NCBI RefSeq assembly: GCF_900156875.1
Contig: NZ_LT707409.1
Coordinates: 718,113 to 782,112, forward strand
From: Robertmurraya dakarensis
Lineage (GTDB): Bacteria; Bacillota; Bacilli; Bacillales; Cytobacillaceae
Direction: 5' to 3'
DNA length: 64,000 bases
The translations under genes were made by a program, and so were the position numbers. Positions within the stretch are counted from its first letter, which is position 1, and the number at the start of each line of letters is the position of its first letter. Below the pieces are notes generated by a model. The model was not told where the DNA came from, did not search any database, and saw only the letters and a list, made by a program, of their open reading frames with translations. Of this stretch, positions 8,016 through 16,658 are shown piece by piece.

Positions 8016-8571
8016 GATGTTTTTTGATATTGAAAAAGAGGAGCAATGGCTGAATGAGCAATTACAAAAAGGCTATCGCTGTACAAATATTAGTGGATTA
8101 GGAATATACACTTTCGAAAAAACCGATAAGAAATATGTGATGCGACTAGATTATCAAGATTATTTATCAAAGAAAAAACTCAATGATTACAAAGGGATAT
8201 ATGAAGACTTCGGTTGGAATTATATCAAAGGCTTCTGGCTTGGTGGAATTCAATATTGGCAAAAAGAAGATGACGATCAAAATGAAATTTTCTCGGATCG
8301 CCAATCTAGGAGTAATTATTATAAAAGATTGATGGGTTATTCATCTGGTTTAGCTATAGTATTCTTGCTTTTCTCTTATATGATTTACAAAGATTCAGGT
8401 TTATATTTAGCTGAAGGTCTTTGGAGTATGAAAGGTGCATTATTTTGGAAAGCATTTTTATTTGAAACTCCATTTGCCCTTTTGAGGTTGCTTCCCACCC
8501 TTATGGCTCTTTTCTATGGTATCAGTTACTATAAAGCTTATCGTAAGTATTCAATGTTAAAAGAAAAATAA
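8002..8571 (+). CDS. DUF2812 membrane protein
   Basis: A 189-aa protein. Residues 1-90 form the DUF2812 domain (KMFFDIEKEEQWLNEQLQKG, YTFEK, YVMRLDYQ, YKGIYEDFGWNYI). It is followed by a charged linker and two predicted membrane segments at about 112-129 and 155-176. Function is unknown; the family is nearly always next to a PadR regulator, as here, where the genes overlap by 14 nt. It probably serves as a membrane-anchored partner or effector of the PadR-controlled unit. Confidence 0.88.
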   Translation: MKKFKMFFDIEKEEQWLNEQLQKGYRCTNISGLGIYTFEKTDKKYVMRLDYQDYLSKKKLNDYKGIYEDFGWNYIKGFWLGGIQYWQKEDDDQNEIFSDRQSRSNYYKRLMGYSSGLAIVFLLFSYMIYKDSGLYLAEGLWSMKGALFWKAFLFETPFALLRLLPTLMALFYGISYYKAYRKYSMLKEK

Positions 8572-8638
8572 TGCGAGGTTAATTACGAACTTTTTTTGAT
8601 TCAAAGAAGTAATCGAGGATAATGTATCTACCACAGTC

Positions 8639-8673
8639 GGGCGCACTTCTTGAAGAGGTATTGTGCCTTTTTT
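8639..8673 (+). terminator. GGGCGCA-type terminator repeat
   Basis: GGGCGCA pairs with TGTGCC (8662-8667), followed by six T. It is followed by the sequence AATAGGACCATTTTGTTAA, which recurs in degenerate form after other hairpins of this family (near 23302 and 36797). Confidence 0.6.
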
Positions 8674-8742
8674 AGTAATAGGACCATTTTGTTAAACTAT
8701 ATACACACTAAATTTTGCATATAAAGCTGGTGAGTTTTTTTG

Positions 8743-9459
8743 ATGGAAGATTGGATCATACTTGTTTTAATTATATTAATAGCATCATTGCTACAAACAA
8801 GTACCGGTTATGGTTTCTCCATTATCGGTACCCCATTTTTATTGTTAATTTATCCTGCTCACACAGCAATTCAAGTTAATATTATACTTTCTATATGTTT
8901 GTCTGCTTTTATGATTTTTAAAATAAGAAAGGAAGTAGAAAAATCATTATTAATTAGATTGATTAAAGGCAGTATTGCGGGACTGTTTTTTGGTATTTTT
9001 ATTTATCTCTTTTTAGATATTCATTTATTAAAAATGACTGTTGGTGCGCTTATTCTTATTTTAACGATACTTCTTATTTTAAAATTGACAATAAACCAAA
9101 CGAGTAATAGGGATTTTCTAACTGGAGGAATATCCGGTTTATTAACTACAAGTATTGGTGTACCAGGTCCCCCTTTATTATTATATTTTTCTGGAGCGAG
9201 AATAGACAAAACAACCCTCCGTAGTACAACATTGGCTTATTATCTTTTTGTTTATTTTGCTAGTTTGGTTATGCAAATTTCGTTTGGAGGAACGAATAAA
9301 GAAACATGGATTTCCTCTCTTCTAGCTATACCGCCTTTATTTGCAGGGATTATACTAGGACAATTGTTTTTTAAGTGGATTAGTCAAAAAACGTTTCGAA
9401 TTATCACATATGTAATTTTGATATTTACGGGGGTATATTTACTGGTAACCAGCCTTTAA
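8743..9459 (+). CDS. TauE/SafE (TSUP) family membrane transporter
   Basis: A 238-aa polytopic membrane protein of the sulfite exporter TauE/SafE family, with about eight hydrophobic segments. The two-fold repeat is visible: SLLQTSTGYGFSIIGTPFLL near the N-terminus and GGISGLLTTSIGVPGPPLLL near the middle. The family exports small anionic organosulfur or related compounds; the substrate here is unknown. ATG 8743 follows GGTGAG by 8 nt; TTG 8740 directly before it is an alternative. Confidence 0.88.
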   Translation: MEDWIILVLIILIASLLQTSTGYGFSIIGTPFLLLIYPAHTAIQVNIILSICLSAFMIFKIRKEVEKSLLIRLIKGSIAGLFFGIFIYLFLDIHLLKMTVGALILILTILLILKLTINQTSNRDFLTGGISGLLTTSIGVPGPPLLLYFSGARIDKTTLRSTTLAYYLFVYFASLVMQISFGGTNKETWISSLLAIPPLFAGIILGQLFFKWISQKTFRIITYVILIFTGVYLLVTSL

Positions 9460-9532
9460 GACTAAAAAAAGGATATTAAGCAAACGGGCGCATTTGCGGA
9501 AAGGATAAAAAAATAATCGATCTTCAGAATCG

Positions 9533-9566
9533 GACGCTTTCCTGAAATCAGGGAAGCGTCTTTTTT
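9533..9566 (+). terminator. Rho-independent terminator
   Basis: GACGCTTTCC (9533-9542) pairs with GGGAAGCGTC (9551-9560), followed by TTTTTT. Confidence 0.85.
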
Positions 9567-9628
9567 AATGAAAAAAGCTGGATTTTGGAAATATTAAAAG
9601 AGAAGATACGCAAGGTGGTGGATAATAA

Positions 9629-10291
9629 TTGAATACTAAATACAACTATTTATTTATTTTAAGTCTCTTCAGTTTGGCCTTATTTGTTTTATTAGCTAAA
9701 ACATATAATTCCGGTTTCGTGGAATACATGGATATTCAAGCGATAAATAGTATCCAAAGGCTTGAGCAAGCAAACATAACGATCGTAATGAAATTTTTTA
9801 GTTATATAGGCGATACAATACGAGTAATATTTATTTCCATCATTATGTTATTAATTCTATACAAAGTCTTCCATCAACGAGTAGAATTAATTCTCTTTAT
9901 TATTGTGTTAATTGGTTCCACCACGTTTAACGTGCTGCTAAAAAATTTTTTCCAAAGAGAACGTCCTAATATTCTTAGGATGATTATAGAGGATGGGTAC
10001 AGTTTTCCTAGCGGGCACACTATGGCAGCACTATCTTTGTATGGAATCATTAGTTTTTTGATGTGGAGGCATATTCCTAAACAAAGCGGTCGTATCCTTT
10101 TAATTTGCTTAAGTGCACTTTTTATTCTTGCCATCGGGATAAGTCGGATTTATTTAGGTGCTCACTATCCAAGTGATGTAGTAGGTGCTTATTTAATAAG
10201 TGGATTTTGGCTAATGTTTACAATTTGGGGATTTATAAATGTTAAAGAAAGAATCTTTAGAAAGGAAAGAGTTACTTTGAAAAGGGTCTAA
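9629..10291 (+). CDS. PAP2-family membrane phosphatase
   Basis: A 220-aa type 2 phosphatidic acid phosphatase with the three catalytic motifs intact: K105NFFQRERP113, PSGH at 127-130 and SRIYLGAHYPSD at 162-173, interleaved with about six membrane segments. Such enzymes dephosphorylate lipid phosphates such as undecaprenyl pyrophosphate or phosphatidylglycerol phosphate on the outer face of the membrane. The start is TTG 9629 behind AAGGTGGTGG. It is a single-gene unit after a strong terminator. The substrate cannot be told from sequence. Confidence 0.92.
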   Translation: MNTKYNYLFILSLFSLALFVLLAKTYNSGFVEYMDIQAINSIQRLEQANITIVMKFFSYIGDTIRVIFISIIMLLILYKVFHQRVELILFIIVLIGSTTFNVLLKNFFQRERPNILRMIIEDGYSFPSGHTMAALSLYGIISFLMWRHIPKQSGRILLICLSALFILAIGISRIYLGAHYPSDVVGAYLISGFWLMFTIWGFINVKERIFRKERVTLKRV

Positions 10292-10303
10292 AAGTGGGTT
10301 AAC

Positions 10304-10345
10304 TTTAATGATGAAAGCGTGTGTTAAAATAAAGTAATCATTAAA
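10304..10345. promoter_or_regulatory. Inverted repeat before the NTF2-like gene
   Basis: TTTAATGAT (10304-10312) and ATCATTAAA (10337-10345) are perfect complements separated by 24 nt. They lie just upstream of the broken NTF2-like gene, in a stretch that includes a possible -10 (TTAAAAT). It could be an operator. Confidence 0.3.
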
Positions 10346-10372
10346 ATAAAAAGGGATGAGGGGTATGGGAGA

Positions 10373-10770
10373 ATGCATTTTGGAAACCAAAGCATAAAAT
10401 TAATTAGTCCTGCGGATTGTGAGAATGCGCCCAAGAAAAAGTTTCTTAAGGAATTCATAATGGCATTTGCTACAAATGATTTTCTTTTTGTATCTGAATA
10501 TACTAGTGAGGATAATTATTGGAATGGAATGAAGTAAATGACATTTCGATTCAAGGTCATGTAGAAGCAAAAAAGATATTAGCAACTACTTCAAGAATAT
10601 CTCAAATAGAAATACTAAATATCATTACACATGGTAAAACGGCATCAGTTAATGGTACTGTGAAATTTGAAGACGATAATATTTACTCTTTTTGTAACAT
10701 GTACACTTTTGTAAGTGCAGGAAAAAACACAGTAAAAGAAATAACTTCATATGTAATCAAAATGGATTAG
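10373..10770 (+). pseudogene. SnoaL/NTF2-like protein gene split by a 5-bp duplication
   Basis: Two overlapping frames together encode one NTF2-like protein. The first (10373-10537) begins MHFGNQSIKLISPADC and ends after EDNYWNGMK. The second continues NDISIQGHVEAKKILA to KEITSYVIKMD at 10770. The break lies in a tandem duplication GGAAT-GGAAT (10521-10530). Removing one copy restores a continuous EDNYWNEVNDISIQG, giving about 131 aa, the normal size. The family includes small ketosteroid-isomerase-fold proteins of unknown role. As it stands, the gene should give only a truncated product. Confidence 0.8.
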
Positions 10771-10805
10771 TGCTTTTTGTACTATCGGGTTGCAAGAGTT
10801 GAATG

Positions 10806-10834
10806 GAGCATTAACTAAACAGTTGCTCTTTCTT
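10806..10834 (+). terminator. Weak terminator of the CGGGTTGCA repeat type
   Basis: GAGCA (10806-10810) pairs with TGCTC (10824-10828), followed by TTTCTTT. The preceding ATCGGGTTGCAAGAG matches the repeat family seen at 21830 and 23193. Confidence 0.45.
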
Positions 10835-10957
10835 TAGTTTGTTTAGAAATAATACTGGTAAAATACCTTCCTGAGCTGACCACTTAGCTCAGCATATATT
10901 ATTAGATTCGTTTCACTTTTTTCAGTTATAATGGTATTTTGAATTCGAGGTGGTATG

Positions 10958-11197
10958 ATGACAAAATATTATATTGCAGTCACTTATGAAGTTTGTGAAC
11001 ACAATAATATTTATGAAGATATGAATGAATATCGTGTAGATTCTTCTGCTGATATTTATAAGCAAATAAAGGAATTTGCAAAAACGGATGTTGCTCCGTT
11101 AGTAAAGGTTTATGAATCAGATACAAGTGATTTTGAGGAGTTAAGACTGTACAAAGAATATCAATTTAAAGAATATGAGTGTGGTTGTAATCAATAA
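10958..11197 (+). CDS. Small conserved-type hypothetical protein
   Basis: A 79-aa acidic protein (MTKYYIAVTYEVCEHNNIYE at the start, CGCNQ at the end) with no signal peptide or membrane segment. It has a good ribosome site (GAGGTGG at 10947-10953) before tandem ATGs at 10955 and 10958; 10958 gives the better spacing. Coding-like composition supports a real gene. The family was not recognised. Confidence 0.6.
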   Translation: MTKYYIAVTYEVCEHNNIYEDMNEYRVDSSADIYKQIKEFAKTDVAPLVKVYESDTSDFEELRLYKEYQFKEYECGCNQ

Positions 11198-11289
11198 TCC
11201 TTGTGGACGGGGGCTTTAGTCAGACAAGGAGTTGTTACGGCAGCATCTTTTATTGCAGAAACGACGCAGTTTAATTGAAGAAGATGATG

Positions 11290-11546
11290 TTGTAAAATAA
11301 TTTTATTTTAAACACTATTATTCCGCTTTTTTCCAAACCCTTTACCAAAATACGCATATACACGCTAGGCACAATGATTTTAGCTTTTGGAAAGAAGCAT
11401 TTTGCTAGATTGGTAAAAGCAGATGGAACAGTATCACTTGTAAAAGTATGGTTAACAACTGAAAGATGGGACACTCTCTTTTCTGACGAAATCGTTTCTG
11501 TACATATATTCTTCTCCTTAATATCGGTTATAGATAGTATTAACAC
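11290..11546 (-). pseudogene. Relic of the winged-helix (DnaD/Rep-like) protein gene
   Basis: On the minus strand the frame contains NHTFTSDTVPSAFTNLAKCF and FPKAKII, nearly identical to the middle of the intact gene at 32252-33103. At the DNA level 11371-11515 aligns with about 32518-32670. The DNA-binding N-terminal half is absent. A short stretch with ATTATTCCGCT near 11320 is shared with another relic near 51040. Confidence 0.75.
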
Positions 11547-11677
11547 TTTTATTTATACATAGATTTGAAGTCACGCTTTTTCTACAAACAGGCCATAGTG
11601 TGGAACAACACCTTTTAATCAAATGTCATTTAGGTTAATATATAGTGAGTTTGAAATTATTATAGGAGGGTCCTAAA

Positions 11678-12559
11678 ATGAAAAAGCAAATGAACTATTT
11701 AATCTTACTTTTAATGACCATCCTTATGGTGGGTTGTACTAACGTAGAAGATGAGTCCATTATAGATGAAGAAACGATTAATACGGTTGTTGATGAACCA
11801 GTAGTAGAGGAAACACCAACCCGGTCAAATAATGAACTGTTCTCAGGATACAAACTTATTGAAGTTGATGGTGGTGATTTGTCTGGATATCGTGAACCTA
11901 ACGTCGTCGTTGACATTGGTTATGGGGATCGTGAATATTGGGCATTTACGAATGAATATGGGCAGCTAGTACGTATCATTGCTGACGAAATCATTTTACA
12001 AGATGACGAAAACGAGCCTGTATTATCGTCTGGCAGATATTACTCTGATGAGGCAAAGGTTCCTGGTGTCGAAAGTGATGTTTTAGATGAAGGACATATC
12101 ATTGCTGATTCTCTCGGAGGGGTATCGAATGCTTATAATATTACCCCGCAAGATAGTACGCTCAACCGACATGGTGACCAAGCTTATATAGAAGACGCGA
12201 TCCGCAAGGCAGGCGGAGCTGCTAATTTTGAAGCAATTATCACATATCCCAACACGGAAACGCAGATTCCTTCAAGTTATCAGTATACTTATACTTTAAT
12301 GGGTAAGGAGATTGTTGATACATTTGAAAATGTGAACCCTGATGAAGTAAACGAATCACTTGGTTTAACAGGCAGTGAGCCTTCCAATTCAACTAGTTCA
12401 AACACAAACGGTGATATTTCTAGTGTAGATACAAACGGTAATGGACAAGTTACGATTAAAGAAGCAAAAGAAGCAGGTTTCAGTATGCCAATAACAAGTG
12501 ATCATTGGTTATACCCCTATATGCACGATGCTGATAAGGACGGTATGGTAGGTGAGTAA
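11678..12559 (+). CDS. Secreted DNA/RNA non-specific endonuclease lipoprotein with EF-hand tail
   Basis: A 293-aa lipoprotein: a signal peptide ends in LMVGC (lipid-modified C20), followed by an acidic linker. A DNA/RNA non-specific nuclease domain (about 55-215) follows with the motif D137EGH140IIADSLGG in place of the classical DRGH, then N154 and TPQDSTLN. The C-terminus carries calcium-binding-type loops DTNGNGQVTIKE (251-262) and DADKDGMVGE (284-293), separated by SDHWLYPYM. It likely degrades extracellular nucleic acids at the cell surface with a metal ion. The ribosome site is TAGGAGGGT. Confidence 0.85.
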   Translation: MKKQMNYLILLLMTILMVGCTNVEDESIIDEETINTVVDEPVVEETPTRSNNELFSGYKLIEVDGGDLSGYREPNVVVDIGYGDREYWAFTNEYGQLVRIIADEIILQDDENEPVLSSGRYYSDEAKVPGVESDVLDEGHIIADSLGGVSNAYNITPQDSTLNRHGDQAYIEDAIRKAGGAANFEAIITYPNTETQIPSSYQYTYTLMGKEIVDTFENVNPDEVNESLGLTGSEPSNSTSSNTNGDISSVDTNGNGQVTIKEAKEAGFSMPITSDHWLYPYMHDADKDGMVGE

Positions 12560-12591
12560 GGCCCTGGAAATTTGAGGATAGTGAGAGATGA

Positions 12592-12614
12592 AGATCGCTG
12601 CGGCGGTCTTTTTT
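12592..12614 (+). terminator. GATCGCTGCGGC-type terminator
   Basis: AGATCGC pairs with GCGGTCT, followed by TTTTT and CTTGTTGTA. The same hairpin and tail recur at 17042 and 63331. Confidence 0.75.
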
Positions 12615-13112
12615 CTTGTTGTATTAAAGGACCAGGTTGGTTAAATATTAAACGCCCAGAATTAGCTTCAAGGCATTTAGTGAAATTTAAATATTAACGT
12701 TATGAATTGATGTATCTGTTTCATTATCATTTTATATAAGCATAACAGAGTTCCTTACTTTATTACCGTTGATTTTGCTCATGGTTGATTATTGGAAGTA
12801 CATGGAGGGAGATTGACAGGTGGATTTACTCGTCCCAATGCAATACAATTAGGATAAAAAAGGGGTGTGTCCTGAAGATCGTATACGATTGAGGGAGGAA
12901 AAAAGGATAACGAATAGGAAGCACAGGGAGATTAATAGCATCGTTGGCTATCTCAACTTCAGGGTGCAAGAATTTAGGAAATACATTCAAGGTTGGTTTT
13001 TTAAAGTATAGTAGCTTCTAAATATTTTTCCTCTTCTAATTATTATTTCTATATCTTAATCTACTTATTCCTCTATTTACCTTTTGACTATAAGCGAAAG
13101 AGAGGGGTATTT

Positions 13113-13139
13113 GAAGCATAGGATACGACCCTATGCTTC
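13113..13139. promoter_or_regulatory. Hairpin in the OsmC gene leader
   Basis: GAAGCATAGG (13113-13122) pairs perfectly with CCTATGCTTC (13130-13139), about 20 nt before the ribosome site. There is no T-run, so it may be a leader structure or operator rather than a terminator. Confidence 0.4.
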
Positions 13140-13173
13140 CTGAAGAACGATACAAATGTAAGGAGGAATGGAA

Positions 13174-13620
13174 ATGGCAGAACATCATTTTCATTTAAAG
13201 ACCCATTGGCCTGGGCTACGGAATGACGTAGGGAAAATTGAAGCAGAACATTTAGTGACAAAAATATCGATACCAAAAGAAATGGACGGTCCCGGTATTG
13301 GTACAAATCCTGACGAAATGCTCCTTGGGGCAGCATCGACATGTTACATTATTACATTAGCTGCGATGTTGGAACGTAGTCAGATAGAGAAAGATGGATT
13401 AACGATGGAATCAGAAGCAATTGTTGATGTGACAAATGGGATCTTTACATATAAAAAAATAATCCATCGACCAGAAATAGTATTGAAACAAAATGCTACC
13501 GACCGAGACAAAAAGATAGCACAAAAGCTTGCAGAAAAAGCGGAAAAATCTTGTATGATTAGCCGTGCAATTCAAGGCAATGTGGATATTCAATTAGAAG
13601 TAACGATTAAAACTGCTTAA
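13174..13620 (+). CDS. OsmC-family peroxiredoxin
   Basis: A 148-aa OsmC/Ohr-fold protein with the two redox cysteines C57 (GAASTCYIITL) and C127 (EKSCMISRAI), which in the family reduce organic or fatty-acid hydroperoxides with thiol cofactors in the cytoplasm. It resembles the SACOL1771-type subgroup. ATG 13174 is chosen because AAGGAGG ends 7 nt upstream; the ATG at 13168 is too close. A hairpin lies in the leader. It is a single-gene unit. Confidence 0.9.
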   Translation: MAEHHFHLKTHWPGLRNDVGKIEAEHLVTKISIPKEMDGPGIGTNPDEMLLGAASTCYIITLAAMLERSQIEKDGLTMESEAIVDVTNGIFTYKKIIHRPEIVLKQNATDRDKKIAQKLAEKAEKSCMISRAIQGNVDIQLEVTIKTA

Positions 13621-14191
13621 GTGTACAATCAAATGAAAAGAAATAGGGTTAGTCTCCGACGAATGAAAATGTTAATAGAGCAGGGACTGACCCTAAATCC
13701 CATTATTTATAGGCTGGTCGCTTTTCGCCGTTCAGTCTATTTGTATCAATGGAGTTTGTTCTTTTAAGACTGTGAAGAGGTACAATTAAACTAACGATGC
13801 TCCTTTAACCTAAAAAGGAATTGTCGATGCGGCAGCTTCTATGTGTTATATGGTAAAAGAGTTTAATAGGATATTTAAATTTTTATTTTGGCAATCATTC
13901 CGAATGAGTGTAGGTGGTATATCGACTATTTATTCTTTGATATTGAATAAAAAAAAAATCTAATTCCTGACTAGCCTGTATGGTCTGATCATGATTGAAT
14001 CCCAATGCCAAACCTAAGGCACTAAGTTTCAAACAGATGACGAGACCTGACCACCAGGATGATAAGGAATTAACGTATTAGTCAGGTGAGGAACTGACCT
14101 CGAATCTCTCCTCATTTATGATTGTCTATCTTGTTTTATCAGCTAGTCTATAAATATTGAACTAAATTAAGAAAGAACTGGGGTGTGAAGC
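13621..14191. other. Long intergenic stretch
   Basis: No gene is supported. A short patch around 13826-13870 could read DAAASMCYMVKEF but has no start, extent or partner. The stretch has no strong hairpin with a T-run. Confidence 0.45.
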
Positions 14192-14764
14192 ATGGTACAG
14201 GTTAAGAACTCTGAAGGAGTTATTAAAATAAACGAACTAAAAAAAGAGTTAAGGGAAATGGATCAGAAACAATTGATTCAATTGATCGTAGATTTATATA
14301 AGGCGAATAAAGATGTAAAACAGTTTTTATCGACTAAATTTATTGGAGAAGAAGCGGTCGAAGTGCTGTTTGAACAAACGAAACAAAGAATAAAAAATGA
14401 ATTTTTTCCTGATAGAGGAAATGGAAAACTTCGATTAGCAGAAGCGAAAAAAGCAATTACTGATTTTAAAAAGCTTGCGGATGATCGCATGAGAATCGTG
14501 GATTTAATGCTGTTTTATGTAGAAATGGGGACGGACTTCACTGACTCCTATGGGGCTATTGATGAGAAGTTTTATAACAGCATGGTATCCATGTTTGAGA
14601 AAGTAGTATCCGAGTGTGAGGACGATGAAACCTTATATAAAGTTTTTAAAGAGCGACTATACAACGTGGTCGAAGGGGGCGGTGGCATCGGTTGGGGATT
14701 TGGAGATGAGATAGCAGATTTATATTATCAACTTTATTATAGTTTTGAAGATGAGGAAGAATAG
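14192..14764 (+). CDS. DUF6155-type protein
   Basis: A 190-aa soluble, charged, helical protein. The features KINELKKELREMDQKQLIQL, NGKLRLAEAKKAITDFKKLA and the C-terminal GGGGIGWGFGDEIADLYY fit DUF6155. Function is unknown. The ATG follows GGGGTGTGAAGC. It precedes the small HhH protein gene by 85 nt and may be cotranscribed with it. Confidence 0.75.
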   Translation: MVQVKNSEGVIKINELKKELREMDQKQLIQLIVDLYKANKDVKQFLSTKFIGEEAVEVLFEQTKQRIKNEFFPDRGNGKLRLAEAKKAITDFKKLADDRMRIVDLMLFYVEMGTDFTDSYGAIDEKFYNSMVSMFEKVVSECEDDETLYKVFKERLYNVVEGGGGIGWGFGDEIADLYYQLYYSFEDEEE

Positions 14765-14849
14765 TCAGGATATCGATTCGGTCTGGGTTTGAGCCCTTTC
14801 AACAACGCGAAGGGTTCATCGGGGGGTGCCTGACACTAGGAGGGTAATA

Positions 14850-15140
14850 TTGAAAGCAGAAAAAAGTTTAAGAGTTTGTGATAAAGGGCATAGGTATTAC
14901 AAAAGTAGTGACTGTCTAAGTTGCCCTGCTTGTGATAAAGAGAATAAACCTGAAAGTGGCTTCCTATCTAAACTAAGTTCACCTGCCAGAAAAGCCTTAG
15001 TTCACGAAGGGATTGATACTTTGCAAAAACTCTCTAAATACACAGAAAAAGAAATTCTAAAAATCCATAGTATTGGACCAGCTTCCTTACCAATTATGAG
15101 AACTTCATTAGAAGAAGAGGGTTTATCATTTAAAGAATAA
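14850..15140 (+). CDS. Zinc-ribbon plus helix-hairpin-helix (RpoA-CTD-like) protein
   Basis: A 96-aa protein with an N-terminal cysteine cluster (C10, C22, C25, C28 with H14; CDKGHRYYKSSDCLSCPACD), then a domain like the C-terminal domain of the RNA polymerase alpha subunit: FLSKLSSPARKALVHEGIDT and EILKIHSIGPASLPIMRTSL, where GP is the HhH turn. It could bind DNA or a protein partner. TTG 14850 is the start, because AGGAGGG lies 5 nt before it; the frame also opens at GTG 14826 without a site. Confidence 0.8.
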   Translation: MKAEKSLRVCDKGHRYYKSSDCLSCPACDKENKPESGFLSKLSSPARKALVHEGIDTLQKLSKYTEKEILKIHSIGPASLPIMRTSLEEEGLSFKE

Positions 15141-15218
15141 TATTGTGTTTTCTTATAAATTCCAACAAAGATTGTGAAATTGACAAAAACTGTGCTATAA
15201 GGAAAGTAAGCAAGAATA

Positions 15219-15782
15219 TTACTTACTTTCTTTAGGTTTTTTTATTTCTTCGAAAGATGTTCGCGTTGTTAACCAGTGAGCGATCAGGTAAATCATTATG
15301 TAAATTGGAACTGAGTAAAAATACCTCCATTTTATTGGGTTGTAAATGTCAGTGAAAACGATCAGAGGCTCTCCTATAAGAGCGGTTAAAAACCCAAAAG
15401 CAATGGCTTTTTTTATAAGTGAGTAATTTGGTTTAAATTGGATTAGGCTCATTATTACAACAGGCATTAAAGCAAGGTCGTAGGGTAAATATGCAGGTAT
15501 AAAAGGAATTACTTCATATCGATATGACCACAAGCCAATTTGTACTCCTATTGAATCAAGGATAAGCGAAATAGCAATAACAAAAAATCCAGCAGTTAGT
15601 AACCTATATCTACTTTTTTTATTATGATATTTAATCCAAAATAGCCAAGCGAGAATTGAGATTATAACACCAAACCACCAGCGCCAAGAAAATAAAACTT
15701 CTTGATGCCATAGGTTTACTATTTGTTCAATTATATCTGTATGTTTTTTTGATAACTTGTCTATTGTTTCAATTGTGTTCAT
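15219..15782 (-). CDS. CBO0543-family membrane protein
   Basis: A 187-aa integral membrane protein with about five hydrophobic segments. Family hallmarks include WHQEVLFSWRWWFGVIISIL, LDSIGVQIGLWSYRYEVIPF, PAYLPYDLALMPV and the terminal YSVPIYIMIYLIAHWL. The family is widespread in Bacillaceae with no assigned function. ATG 15782 is preceded by GGTGAT; a GTG nine bases upstream lies inside that site. Confidence 0.8.
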   Translation of the reverse strand: MNTIETIDKLSKKHTDIIEQIVNLWHQEVLFSWRWWFGVIISILAWLFWIKYHNKKSRYRLLTAGFFVIAISLILDSIGVQIGLWSYRYEVIPFIPAYLPYDLALMPVVIMSLIQFKPNYSLIKKAIAFGFLTALIGEPLIVFTDIYNPIKWRYFYSVPIYIMIYLIAHWLTTRTSFEEIKKPKESK

Positions 15783-15934
15783 ATCAATCACCGGTCTCTA
15801 GTTCATTAGTTAATGTAAATAGGATATGTAAAAAATGAAAAAATACACTTTTGGATAGAGTTTATTGCTAACGGGGCGTTTCTTAATCTTCTTCCCCAGT
15901 AATTCCATGTAAAAGCTTTTTAAGTTAAAGGATA

Positions 15935-15967
15935 CGTTAATCCAAGAAGGATTAACGCTTTTTTTTT
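15935..15967 (+). terminator. Rho-independent terminator
   Basis: CGTTAATCC (15935-15943) pairs perfectly with GGATTAACG (15949-15957), followed by nine T. It sits between the minus-strand CBO0543 gene start and the next lipoprotein, with no + strand gene just upstream. Confidence 0.75.
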
Positions 15968-16053
15968 GAACTTGCTTAACTAAAGGCGCAGGTTAACGTA
16001 AAATGAAATGGATTTTTATGGTAAGTAGAGAGAAAAGCATAAAGAGGGACCTA

Positions 16054-16521
16054 ATGAAAATGAGGAAAATTACCTTTCTGGTTATTATTTTATTTTTAAC
16101 TGCCTGTGGTAATGGGGTTAACTCTAAAGACCATTTAGGAGAAGATTATAGGACTGCATTAGATTCAATCATGAATAGAAGCAGGGCATTACACAATGAT
16201 ATGAAGTTTATATCTATTGATATGAGCAATTTTAATGAATTGGATGAAGAAGATAAAGAAGAAATCATGAGTTTTTTCAAAGAAAAATATAAAGTTGATG
16301 TTATGGATGATGGTATCGAACAACTAAAGGAAATAGGTTTATATAATCGTAAAACGAATACTCTGGATGGAGTGCTTCTTGAAATTGAAAAAGTTGATTA
16401 TAAATTTAACGATTCTATTTATTTAGAGGGTTCCAAATTTCATTCAGGATTAGGTGTTACTGTTCACTTTAAGGATGGGGATTGGAAGGTCAAAGAAACT
16501 AAATTACTTTGGATTAGTTAA
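16054..16521 (+). CDS. Small lipoprotein, function unknown
   Basis: A 155-aa lipoprotein: a short signal peptide (KITFLVIILFLTAC) with lipobox LTAC and lipidated C18, then a soluble acidic domain. ATG 16054 follows AGAGGGACCTA; the frame is open further upstream to 16003 without a site. The body (YKVDVMDDGIEQLKEIGLY, VHFKDGDWKVKETKLLW) was not recognised but is coding-like. It is exposed on the outer membrane face. Another small lipoprotein follows. Confidence 0.75.
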   Translation: MKMRKITFLVIILFLTACGNGVNSKDHLGEDYRTALDSIMNRSRALHNDMKFISIDMSNFNELDEEDKEEIMSFFKEKYKVDVMDDGIEQLKEIGLYNRKTNTLDGVLLEIEKVDYKFNDSIYLEGSKFHSGLGVTVHFKDGDWKVKETKLLWIS

Positions 16522-16658
16522 TCATATTGTGCAAGCGGGTGCAATAGCAGTACAGAACTGTCGCTTCTTCAACTATTGGAGCAAGATAGTTTAAGAATTA
16601 AACAGAAATATAAGTCTATACCGACAAGTGATATTTTAGGGGTGATTAAAAGTTTAAT

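Larger units (their letters stand above)
12560..13173. other. Long intergenic stretch
   Basis: No convincing gene was found. It contains the nuclease-gene terminator (12592-12614) and a perfect hairpin just before the OsmC gene (13113-13139). Short coding-like patches around 12790-12840 and 12915-12975 have no start and could not be placed in a family. Confidence 0.5.

Noticed and set aside
13826-13870. OsmC-like phrase DAAASMCYMVKEF
   Set aside because: It is too short, has no start or continuing frame, and lacks the rest of the family; not called as a relic.
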